From JBPCOI01 sp051000395 (lineage in GTDB: Bacteria; Actinomycetota; Actinomycetes; Mycobacteriales; Jatrophihabitantaceae), in assembly GCA_051000395.1 (NCBI GenBank), contig JBPCOI010000041.1:56167-120166 (forward strand): DNA of 64,000 nt, in the 5' to 3' direction. The stretch's first letter is position 1, and each line of letters starts with the position of its first letter. The notes under the pieces were generated by a model, which did not search any database, was not told the origin of the DNA, and saw only the letters and a program-made list of their open reading frames with translations. The position numbers and the translations under genes are program-made. Shown piece by piece: positions 57,675 through 64,000 of the stretch.

Positions 57675-59456
57675 GTGAAAGCCAACTCTCCGCGCGATCT
57701 TGTTCGCTTCTGGAATGCCCGGACCCTGGGGGGAAACGTCGTCGCTCTCGCAGCTGACCTGGAGAGCGAGTACGCGGCGTACCTACTGAGCCGAGACGTG
57801 CCGAACTATTCATTCAAGACCGGGAACAGCACTGAGATCTCGGGCTACGTGCTGCCCGTGGTTGGCCTCGACGGCGCAGGAGCAGGCGTCAGGGCGGTCC
57901 TTGAGAACGTGGCGTCGCGTCGCGGCTTCCTACTTCGCGAGGAGGGAATCGACCACATCTATATCGACCCGTTCCGAGGCCTAAGAACCCCGTTTGTCCA
58001 GTACTTCCAGACGACGGTCCAGGCCGACGGATCTCCGGGAGGTGCTCCGTTGCCACTGTTGCCCGTGGTCCGCACCCCGGAGCACTTTCTCCAAGGCATG
58101 ATCGCGGCCGAGGTTGACGTGCACGAAGTCCGCGGCCAGGACCCTCGATTCACGAGCGCCCTGCCACCGTTCCGCCGGCAGGCATCACTGCTTCGGTCGG
58201 TCACCGTCGCGGGGGACGTGGCATGTGAGCGTGTGACAGACGACGGCGTGGTGGTAGCTGTCAGGCCGAGCAGCGGCCTTGTGCCGGTTCCGTTCGTGTA
58301 CCGCCTCGAAGTCTTCCGAGCCCTCTTCGACGACGCCGACGTAGACGTCGACCAGTCCGCGAACGGACGGTTCCAGCAACGGGCAGCCCAAGTGCTCGGA
58401 GGCGAGTTCACTCAGCTCTTCAACCAACCCGGGCTTCGCGCCGCAGTTGAAATCATCGCGCGCCGCGATAAGGGCGCACCATACGCACAGGCCCGTAACG
58501 AAGTACTGAACAGGCGAGGCGAGTGGCCTGATCTACTTTCACGTCGGGGTAGATCGGATGCGGAATACGCGAACGACACGATTCGGGGCCTTCTGCATAC
58601 CGGGTTGATCGTGCCGCTCGTCGACGTGCACTGCGGCTATTGCCGAATCGAAAGTCAGCTCACGGCAGATGAGCTGCGTACCGTGAACGTCTGCGAGTTC
58701 TGTGGTCACTCAACGAACTGGGCGCTTTCTATGGCTCTGAAGAATCCCGAGTGGAAATACCGACTCGCGAGTCACATGACGCTCGACAAGGCTCGGGACC
58801 TGATGGCTGTGCTCTCAACGGCGTCGATCGTCGCGCAGGCCAACGTAGGAAGCGGCGCTGACATCTGCGCGGTTCTGGGGCTACAGGTGCGACTGCCAGG
58901 GCGGCAGCCTGTCGAGGTCGATCTCGCTGCCTACTTTCCGCATCCGACTGGCGCAGTCGTGATCGGCGAAATCAAGGGTCACAAGCCCATCGACGCGAAC
59001 GACGTAGCAAACCTGGAGGCCGTCCAGACCTTCCTTCAGGCGAAGAAGGTCACGACGATCGTGCTCCTCGGCACCCTGAACGATGAACTGAGCTCAGACG
59101 AGCTGCAGCTCATTCGCGAGTTCGCAGAGCGGAACGCGAAGACCTTACGATCCGGCCGAGGCCAGTTGATCCCACATGTGCCGCTCGTTCTCACTGGCCG
59201 TGACGTTTCCCTGCCGTGGGGCAACGAGGTACATCCGTGGCGATGGGATTCTCGCCAGGAGGCTCAAGGCCTCTTCGGCACGGCGATCGCCTCTTGCCGT
59301 AGGAACCTCGGCCTGACGTCGTACACACCAGCGAGCGCCGAGAGCTGGGACACGTTCGTCTACGAGTGGGGCACGGTGGGCGGAGTGGCGCCGGAGCCCG
59401 GCGCCCCGCTGACGACCTTCGCGACAGGGCGGTCCTCCGGTCCAGACGCGGAGTGA
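57675..59456 (+). CDS. Unknown 593-aa protein: zinc ribbon plus PD-(D/E)XK-like nuclease signature
   Basis: I do not recognise a named family. The N-terminus DLVRFWNARTLGG and about 300 mixed alpha/beta residues have no motif I can assign. A four-cysteine zinc ribbon (C320-x2-C323 in HCGYC, C340-x2-C343 in CEFCGH) follows. Residues 413-460 read VEVDLAAYF ... VVIGEIKGHKPID, giving D416...E432-x-K434, the pattern of restriction-endonuclease-like catalytic cores, followed by a helix and strand (TTIVLLGTL). A DNA- or RNA-cleaving defence protein is the best inference. GTG 57675 is the only start after the in-frame TAG at 57657. The ribosome site is poor. GC is lower than in the core genome. Confidence 0.65.
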   Translation: MKANSPRDLVRFWNARTLGGNVVALAADLESEYAAYLLSRDVPNYSFKTGNSTEISGYVLPVVGLDGAGAGVRAVLENVASRRGFLLREEGIDHIYIDPFRGLRTPFVQYFQTTVQADGSPGGAPLPLLPVVRTPEHFLQGMIAAEVDVHEVRGQDPRFTSALPPFRRQASLLRSVTVAGDVACERVTDDGVVVAVRPSSGLVPVPFVYRLEVFRALFDDADVDVDQSANGRFQQRAAQVLGGEFTQLFNQPGLRAAVEIIARRDKGAPYAQARNEVLNRRGEWPDLLSRRGRSDAEYANDTIRGLLHTGLIVPLVDVHCGYCRIESQLTADELRTVNVCEFCGHSTNWALSMALKNPEWKYRLASHMTLDKARDLMAVLSTASIVAQANVGSGADICAVLGLQVRLPGRQPVEVDLAAYFPHPTGAVVIGEIKGHKPIDANDVANLEAVQTFLQAKKVTTIVLLGTLNDELSSDELQLIREFAERNAKTLRSGRGQLIPHVPLVLTGRDVSLPWGNEVHPWRWDSRQEAQGLFGTAIASCRRNLGLTSYTPASAESWDTFVYEWGTVGGVAPEPGAPLTTFATGRSSGPDAE

Positions 59457-59551
59457 ACCCGTTGAGTCCCAGAATCAGGGAGGTCCCAACGGCCCTCTGG
59501 TCGCGGCAACGCCGCTGTGTACGACCCTCCGAATTTCCGCTTATCATGTCC

Positions 59552-59628
59552 TTCCGCTCAGAACGGAATCAAGTGATTTACGAAACTCCTTTGATTCCGT
59601 CAGTGACGGAACGCTAGAATTTCCGGAA
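59552..59628. promoter_or_regulatory. Promoter with clustered TTCCG/CGGAA operators for the AbiE-like pair
   Basis: -35 TTGATT (59591-59596), 18-nt spacer, -10 TAGAAT (59615-59620). Dyads: TTCCGCTCAGAACGGAA (59552-59568), the perfect TTCCGTCAGTGACGGAA (59595-59611), and TTCCGGAA (59621-59628). The first two share TTCCG-n7-CGGAA geometry, 43 bp apart. The perfect one sits inside the -35/-10 spacer, ideal for repression. An AGGAGG ribosome site at 59651-59656 precedes ATG 59663. Confidence 0.7.
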
Positions 59629-59662
59629 CCCATGGAACGGACAGGCCGGAAGGAGGAGTCCG

Positions 59663-60775
59663 ATGAGCCCCAGTGTCGCGCCGCTGACGAGCGAAGCGGA
59701 CATCCTCACCGCAGCCGTCGGCACGCTGACGGAGCGCATGCCGTCCGATTGGAGGGCTGACATCCAGCGGGAAGCGGCCGCTGGACGCTACAGAGCTGAC
59801 GCTGTCGTCACGATCACCGCACCTGGGGGTGCGCGAGCGACTCTGTACGCCGAAGTGAAGCGAAGCGTCGTCACCAGGGACCTGCCTGCAATGGTGGAGC
59901 AGGCCCAGAGCTACATCGATACTGCCGCCTCGCCGCGACGAGAGGGAGCCAAGCCGCTCCTCGTCGCGAGGTACCTTGCACCGCAACTGCAGCTGTGGCT
60001 CACCGAGCGCGACATCCCCTACGCCGATGCCGCAGGGAACATCCGGGTCTCGCTCAGCGAGCCGGCGCTGTTCGTCCGCGATGTGGGCGCGCAGCGGGAT
60101 CCGTGGCGTGGACCAGGACGCCCAAAAGGCAACCTGACTGGAGCTTCGGCAGCACGGGTTGTCCGAGCCCTCGTGGACTTCGGACCCCCGTACACGGTGC
60201 CGGGGCTGATGAAGCTCGCGGGCACCCCCAGCGGGAATACCTATCGGGCGGTCGACTTCATCGAGGAGCAGGACCTCCTCACCCGCGCGGACGACGGCAA
60301 GATCACCGATGTGCGTTGGCGTGAGCTGTTGGAACGGTGGTCTAAGGACTACAGCTTCGCCAAGCTCGCAGCTGGGAGTACGTATCTCGCACCGCGCGGC
60401 TTGCCCGACCTCATGGAGCGGCTCGCTGGCCTGGCCGAGGATGACGAAGCTGGACAGTATGCGGTGACTGGCTCGCTGGCCACGCCAAAGTGGGAGGCGT
60501 ACGCACCGGCGAGGAACGCGATGATCTACTCCGAGAAGCCTGACGAGCTAGCCGCTTGCGCCGACCTCCGGCGGGTCGACGCCGGGGCGAACGTCCTCAT
60601 CGCGCGCGCTGCGGACCCCGCCGCCTTCGACCGAACGCAGCGACTAGACGGGGTCGTGATCGTGTCGCCGAGCCAGGCTGCGGTCGACCTGCTCACCGCG
60701 CCGGGCCGGGGGCCCGAGGAAGCCCGCGCCCTGCTCGATTGGATGGAAAAGAATGAATCCGCCTGGCGGCAGTGA
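59663..60775 (+). CDS. AbiEi-like antitoxin/regulator with N-terminal PD-(D/E)XK-like domain
   Basis: 370 residues. The N-terminal domain (1-130) contains RADAVV...LYAEVKRS, i.e. D46...E64-x-K66, a restriction-endonuclease-like arrangement. A winged-helix region (about 150-215: VVRALVDFGPPYTVPGLMKLA, GNTYRAVDFIEEQDLL) resembles AbiEi antitoxins, and a C-terminal domain (about 250-370) follows. It overlaps the nucleotidyltransferase gene by 23 bp. Type IV toxin-antitoxin antitoxins of this class repress their own promoter, which fits the operators upstream. Whether the nuclease-like domain is catalytic is open. Confidence 0.7.
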   Translation: MSPSVAPLTSEADILTAAVGTLTERMPSDWRADIQREAAAGRYRADAVVTITAPGGARATLYAEVKRSVVTRDLPAMVEQAQSYIDTAASPRREGAKPLLVARYLAPQLQLWLTERDIPYADAAGNIRVSLSEPALFVRDVGAQRDPWRGPGRPKGNLTGASAARVVRALVDFGPPYTVPGLMKLAGTPSGNTYRAVDFIEEQDLLTRADDGKITDVRWRELLERWSKDYSFAKLAAGSTYLAPRGLPDLMERLAGLAEDDEAGQYAVTGSLATPKWEAYAPARNAMIYSEKPDELAACADLRRVDAGANVLIARAADPAAFDRTQRLDGVVIVSPSQAAVDLLTAPGRGPEEARALLDWMEKNESAWRQ

Positions 60776-61577
60776 CGACCTGTTGGCCCGTGCACGATCT
60801 GTGCTGCTCGATGCCCTGATCGCCCTCGACGCGCACCGCGACTCGGTTGTCGTGATCGGTGCACAGGCCATCTACCTGCACACCGGCAGCGCGCCCGTCG
60901 CGGTAGCCGAGGCGACCAAGGACAGCGATCTTGGTATTGACCTGCGCACGCTCGGTGACGACCCGCTCATTGAAGAGGCGATGAGTCGCGCCGGGTTCCA
61001 CCATGACCCGCTGGCCGGACAGCCCGGGTCGTGGCTCAGCCCGGCTGGCATTCCGGTCGACCTCATGGTCCCCGACGCGATCGCAGGAAAGGGTCGCCGC
61101 AGCGTCCAAGCGCCGCCACACGACAAGCGGGCCCTCCGCCGGGCGGTGGGGCTTGAGGCGGCGGTGGTCGACAATGGCGTGTTGACGATTCGCGCGCTTG
61201 CGGCCGACGACGACCGGGCGGTCGAGGCCCGCGTGGCCGGCCCGGCGGCGCTGCTCGTGGCCAAGCTGCACAAGCTCGACGACCGGCAGGAGACGCCCGA
61301 CCGCCTCCTGGACAAGGACGCCTACGACATCTACCGGCTCCTCGTCGCCATCACCACGGACGAACTGGCCGCAGCGCTCGTCCGCCTGCTCGCGGACGAG
61401 CTCGCCGGTGACGTCACAAGCGCTGCACTGGACTTTCTCGCCCAGCTGTTCGGACAGGCAGCCAGCGTCGGCTCGGTCATGGCGGGTCGCGCCGAGGAGC
61501 TCGTCGGCGACCCCGCCGTGGTCGCGGCAGCGTGCGCCGCCCTCGCCGGCGACCTACTTGCCGCGCTCGGTCGGTAA
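60753..61577 (+). CDS. Nucleotidyltransferase-fold protein, AbiEii-like toxin
   Basis: 274 residues. NTase motif VVIGAQAIYLHTG with D57-S-D59 (TKDSDLGID) and a third acidic D103 (GIPVDLMVP) forms a plausible metal triad. The C-terminal LVAKLHKLDDRQ...LDKDAYDIYRLL matches the K...KDxxDI pattern of AbiEii/AbiGii toxins, which modify tRNA or other targets with nucleotides. It begins inside the preceding gene (23-bp overlap), so it is translationally coupled. An abortive-infection or addiction role is inferred. Confidence 0.8.
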   Translation: MNPPGGSDDLLARARSVLLDALIALDAHRDSVVVIGAQAIYLHTGSAPVAVAEATKDSDLGIDLRTLGDDPLIEEAMSRAGFHHDPLAGQPGSWLSPAGIPVDLMVPDAIAGKGRRSVQAPPHDKRALRRAVGLEAAVVDNGVLTIRALAADDDRAVEARVAGPAALLVAKLHKLDDRQETPDRLLDKDAYDIYRLLVAITTDELAAALVRLLADELAGDVTSAALDFLAQLFGQAASVGSVMAGRAEELVGDPAVVAAACAALAGDLLAALGR

Positions 61578-61578
61578 C

Positions 61579-62001
61579 CTAGTTCGCCTCCGGAGCGACT
61601 AGGACCTCCGCGGAGGCGAGCAGGGCACTCCGGGCATCCAACCAGGCTGGCTTGTCGGGCGGCTTGATCAAAGCGTGGGCGAAGCCGATTTCGGGCGGTT
61701 CCGCATCTTCGACCGGGTCGTGCTCGACAACGCAGCCTTCCCGGATAGCTGTCGCCACGCCGATGCTGAAGACGCCGTACCCCGGTCGGCCGGTGATGAT
61801 CGAGTCGGGTTCCAGCGCCCGGCTTGCCAAGAGGCCGCGGACGTAGACAGACACACCATCCTCATCCGACCGCTTGGACAACGCCGCCGGGACGGGCCGC
61901 CCGTCGGAGTCCCACTGCTTCGGGCTCGCGAAGCGCAGGAGTGACTCTTCCGGCGCGACCGCTTCACCCGCGTTGTCGGCGGGAGTATCGGCACTCGTCA
62001 A
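61579..62001 (-). CDS. Hypothetical protein, third gene of the TIGR04255 cassette
   Basis: 140 residues, not recognised. Acidic, Pro/Ala-rich ends surround a central LLRFASPKQWDSDGRPVPAA segment and SDEDGVSVYVRGLLASRALEP. A pattern IITGRPGYGVFSIGVATAIRE and VEHDPVEDAEPPEIGFAHALI suggests a small beta-rich fold without obvious catalytic residues. It lies 3 bp after the 178-aa gene and ends 1 bp from the convergent AbiEii-like stop. Confidence 0.6.
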   Translation of the reverse strand: MTSADTPADNAGEAVAPEESLLRFASPKQWDSDGRPVPAALSKRSDEDGVSVYVRGLLASRALEPDSIITGRPGYGVFSIGVATAIREGCVVEHDPVEDAEPPEIGFAHALIKPPDKPAWLDARSALLASAEVLVAPEAN

Positions 62002-62004
62002 TGG

Positions 62005-62541
62005 TCAGCTCAACTGCAACCAGCGCAGGGCTTCCGCCCATACCTCGCTGAAGTACCCGGCCTTCCGCTTGCCGTTGGCTACGTCCTCTAGAAGAACGAC
62101 GTCGTCCCCCTCGGTGTCGAACTCGACATCCACGAGACCGCTAACAGTGCGCCAGCGGAATGCGAGTCCACCGTCCGCGAGAGGGAATACCTCCGCTTCG
62201 ATTCTTAGTCCGGCGATAACTCCACCGATTGTCTCAAGCGCTCGCATGACGACGTGCGAATCGACGGCGGCTAAGTCCGCGACGTCGGGGCTCTCCACCA
62301 ACACGTTGATACGAGCCAGCGCACGCTCAAGCCGATCCCGCGCAGCGACGGAGATTCCCGTCGCGTGGCTGATTTCAAGACGACCGTCGGGCCGCGTCAG
62401 GCTCGGCAGTGCCTTGATCATGATCACGGGTTCGGGCGAACTCCAGACAGTTGCGTCCGCAAAGGTGTAAAAGGGTGCTTGGTGACGGTCGAGCGTCGCG
62501 CCGCTTGCCGGGGGGGACTCAAGACTTGTCAGAGGTGCCAT
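62005..62541 (-). CDS. Hypothetical protein, second gene of the TIGR04255 cassette
   Basis: 178 residues, no family recognised. A predicted helical middle (ARDRLERALARINVLVESPDV) and a beta-rich C-terminus (GGLAFRWRTVSGLVDVEFDTEGD, quoted as FRWRTVSGLVDVEF) ending EVWAEALRWLQLS. No membrane segment or metal motif. It overlaps the TIGR04255 gene by 23 bp, indicating translational coupling and probably a partner protein. Confidence 0.62.
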   Translation of the reverse strand: MAPLTSLESPPASGATLDRHQAPFYTFADATVWSSPEPVIMIKALPSLTRPDGRLEISHATGISVAARDRLERALARINVLVESPDVADLAAVDSHVVMRALETIGGVIAGLRIEAEVFPLADGGLAFRWRTVSGLVDVEFDTEGDDVVLLEDVANGKRKAGYFSEVWAEALRWLQLS

Positions 62542-63352
62542 CGTGCTGCCTCCACTTCTGTCGCATCGCGCTGGTCGTTATATCGGCGAACGAGTTGACG
62601 ACCTGATTGTGGGCGAAGTCGAGCCAAGCTAGGACGCCTTCAAGTGAAGTGTCGGCCGGGGCTCCGCGAACTACCAAGTTGATCGTAAGGCCATTGTGAC
62701 CGGCTTCGAGGATCGCGGGTGCTACCGCGAGATACATCCGGGCCCGCTTCTCACCGGGCGCATCGACCACAAAGCGCTGCTCTAGCTGCACTAACTCGGG
62801 CCGCCCCATCTGTGCCGGCCACTCCGGCCGAAGGGCAGCGAACAGCGCGCCGAGATCGCTCAGGCTCGAAAGAGGCTCCTCTACCGGCAGCTGGTTGATG
62901 TACGTGACTTCCGCCTGGACCACCTTCTGGGCTTGGAAACCCTCAACTTCCAGGTAGTCCGACCACTGCCGCGCGATCCGCTCGATGTTCTCGCGGAGAG
63001 TCTTGTAGTGCGGGTAGCCCTGCGAACTGAGGCGACGCCAGTTCACGACTAATCGGTCGTTCTGGAGCTGGACGAGCTGGGTCTGGTCCTCGGACAGGTA
63101 CCACTGCCGACCAAGTGGCCCGCCGAATCCGAACACCACACTCGGCATGAGCGCGTCGCTGTCGAACCGCTCGATCATCGGGGGGGCCGCAGGCTGATCC
63201 TGGGTATGGGGGTATTCCGCGCGCAAGAACCGATCCCAGAACACGCTCATGTCCGCCGTCTGGAGCCGAGGGACCGGAGTGGTCTGGATCGAGAGCGCTA
63301 CTTCGGCGACCGGCGGCGCGTCGAAGAAGACCGGGTTCAGGTCATACGCCAC
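62519..63352 (-). CDS. TIGR04255 family protein
   Basis: 277 residues from GTG 63352, preceded at 8 nt by GGAGGC (63361-63366); longer upstream frames have no such site. The start VAYDLNPVFFDAPPVAEVAL and the two-halved layout (DRLVVNWRRLSSQGYPHYKTL in the middle; paired beta-rich halves, with the second beginning VVQAEVTYINQLPV) match the sporadically distributed TIGR04255 family. Function unknown in the family. Head of a three-gene overlapping cassette inside the element; a defence or addiction role is inferred from location only. Confidence 0.75.
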   Translation of the reverse strand: MAYDLNPVFFDAPPVAEVALSIQTTPVPRLQTADMSVFWDRFLRAEYPHTQDQPAAPPMIERFDSDALMPSVVFGFGGPLGRQWYLSEDQTQLVQLQNDRLVVNWRRLSSQGYPHYKTLRENIERIARQWSDYLEVEGFQAQKVVQAEVTYINQLPVEEPLSSLSDLGALFAALRPEWPAQMGRPELVQLEQRFVVDAPGEKRARMYLAVAPAILEAGHNGLTINLVVRGAPADTSLEGVLAWLDFAHNQVVNSFADITTSAMRQKWRQHDGTSDKS

Positions 63353-63435
63353 TGGTCGGGGCCTCCACACGCGAAGACTAGCGACACTCGGGGGTTGGCT
63401 GATGCCATGTAGGCACGGCGAGCTCTGTGTCGGGT

Positions 63436-63484
63436 GTATAACGCTGCGGCGGTGACACCTGTGCCCGCGCGGGCACACGTCACC
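63436..63484 (-). promoter_or_regulatory. Promoter/operator of the TIGR04255 cassette
   Basis: Minus-strand -10 TTATAC (63441-63436). Upstream of it lies an 18-bp perfect palindrome TGTGCCCGCGCGGGCACA (63460-63477) nested in an outer GGTGAC/GTCACC dyad (63451-63456, 63479-63484). A protein bound here would cover the -35 region. Confidence 0.55.
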
Positions 63485-63514
63485 GGGACGGGCCGTCTGG
63501 GAGACCGTTCACGG

Positions 63515-63544
63515 GCGGCTGTGGGCAACGGATGGGCAACACGA
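63515..63544 (+). repeat. Right copy of 30-bp repeat
   Basis: 28 of 30 bases identical to 54653-54682, same orientation, with two TGGGCAAC units. It is about 100 bp inside attR, so in the excised circle the two copies flank attP. Minus-strand translation in one frame gives RVAHPLPTAA, identical to the integrase tail, so a relic of an integrase gene is also possible. Confidence 0.6.
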
Positions 63545-63644
63545 TGTCCAGCGACGGCCGTTGGTGACCAGCGCGGCCAACACCCGCAAGCCCCGTATTC
63601 GTTGGCCTTCAACGGTAGTCATCATCAACCGTCAAGCTACCGAG

Positions 63645-63690
63645 CGCCTTTGCAAGGCGGGGGTTGGGAGTTCGAGTCTCCTCGTCTCCA
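63645..63690 (+). repeat. attR: attR core and displaced 3' half of tRNA-Ala
   Basis: Bases 63645-63665 are identical to attL. The rest, to the discriminator A at 63690, is a tRNA 3' half with T-arm GGGAG-TTCGAGT-CTCCT and acceptor CGTCTCC. It differs from the intact tRNA-Ala by four bases in the T-arm region, two of which compensate in the stem. No 5' half precedes it. Confidence 0.85.
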
Positions 63691-63754
63691 CACTCTGAAG
63701 GGCCCGTATTCGTTGGGCTACCCGGGTGGCGCTGCGCGTCAGTCTCCGCTTCAG

Positions 63755-64000
63755 TCACCGACTGACGGCCGCGATTTCGGGTGGGTACTCAACCCGACCT
63801 CCGATGCGCGGGTCGTAGCTGGACAGCCGGTACACCTGCGCGCCTTCGCGCGCCCAGTCCGGCAGGTCGATTTAGATCCCGTGCTCCGGCGCAAACTTGA
63901 AGCCGAGCCGACCGTAGAAGCGGGGACTGCCTTCGAGAACCACGAGCCGCTCGCCCCGGCGCTCCGCTTCGGCCAACGCGGCGCGCACCAGCGCCGAGCC
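63755..64000 (-). pseudogene. GNAT acetyltransferase with premature stop, N-terminus beyond window
   Basis: Minus-strand translation from the window edge reads SALVRAALAEAERRGERLVV ... FYGRLGFKFAPEHGI, then TAA (63874-63872), then in the same frame IDLPDWAREGAQVYRLSSYD and a normal-looking end (AAVSR) at TGA 63755. The part after the stop is recognisable GNAT C-terminus, so the stop interrupts what was one gene. It lies outside the element, 65 bp from the displaced tRNA half. A sequencing error is the alternative. Confidence 0.72.

Larger units (their letters stand above)
54543..63665. mobile_element. 9.1-kb integrative element in tRNA-Ala(TGC)
   Basis: Bounded by the identical 21-mer CGCCTTTGCAAGGCGGGGGTT (20 of its bases: CGCCTTTGCAAGGCGGGGGT) at 54543-54563 and 63645-63665. 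It contains, left to right: integrase, excisionase-like HTH, a truncated MobF helicase, a Zn-ribbon/PD-(D/E)XK protein, a nuclease-wHTH plus nucleotidyltransferase pair and a TIGR04255-led cassette. No relaxase, type IV secretion, replication or capsid genes are present, so it is either a mobilisable remnant or relies on helpers. GC content looks visibly lower than in the flanks. Confidence 0.9.
63353..63754. other. Element right end and junction region
   Basis: 402 bp without a gene. It holds the TIGR04255 cassette promoter, the right 30-bp repeat (63515-63544), two copies of CCCGTATTCGTTGG (63592-63605 inside and 63703-63716 outside the element), an ACGGT/ACCGT dyad (about 63612-63632), attR and the displaced tRNA-Ala 3' half. 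Confidence 0.7.

Noticed and set aside
63337..63612. Possible small minus-strand gene at the element end
   Set aside because: No ribosome site or coherent protein; it merely contains the duplicated integrase-tail decapeptide and the cassette promoter.

Overview
This window is high-GC actinobacterial chromosome spanning the replication-origin neighbourhood. Gene order matches Mycobacterium and relatives closely: pcnA, a NUDIX gene, a DUF6049 gene, murJ, trxB, trxA, cwlM, a GNAT gene, parB, parA, rsmG, jag, yidC, yidD, rnpA, rpmH, then dnaA, dnaN, recF, a DUF721 gene, gyrB, gyrA, a DUF3566 gene, tRNA-Ile and tRNA-Ala. The sigM gene that follows murJ in M. tuberculosis is absent. Genus cannot be fixed from sequence alone; a non-Streptomyces actinobacterium related to the mycobacteria/Frankia side is plausible.

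Layout. 1-24.9 kb is metabolic: a truncated agmatinase; an internally deleted zinc alcohol dehydrogenase pseudogene; a glpD-tetR / alkylglycerone-phosphate-synthase-like / diacylglycerol-kinase-like block in the Rv2249c-Rv2252 order; a PtpB-like phosphatase; a FadE5-like acyl-CoA dehydrogenase; serA; tRNA-Gly; dcd; ilvE; a mymA-like monooxygenase-SDR-esterase operon with a divergent TetR regulator; a fadA2-fabG4-htdX operon; and padR-ino1. The fadE5 and fadA2 promoters share a TTACTCnnnRGTAA dyad, which suggests one regulon. 24.9-43.6 kb carries envelope, redox and segregation genes. The parA 5' end holds four parS-type sites spaced exactly 27 bp. 43.6-54.6 kb is the dnaA-gyrA block, with oriC most likely between dnaA and dnaN.

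54.5-63.7 kb is an integrative element in tRNA-Ala(TGC). It is bounded by a 21-bp direct repeat covering the anticodon arm. It carries a tyrosine integrase, an excisionase-like HTH protein, a MobF-type helicase lacking its relaxase domain, and a cargo region that looks like a defence island. The cargo comprises (i) a 593-aa protein with a four-Cys zinc ribbon and a PD-(D/E)XK-like signature; (ii) an AbiE-like pair in which the antitoxin-like protein has a nuclease-like N-terminus, behind a promoter with clustered TTCCG/CGGAA operators; and (iii) a three-gene cassette led by a TIGR04255 protein, with its own dyad-bearing promoter. None of the three can be matched to a characterised system from sequence alone, so this is where new biology is most likely. 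Beyond the element lie the displaced 3' half of a tRNA-Ala and a GNAT gene with a premature stop.
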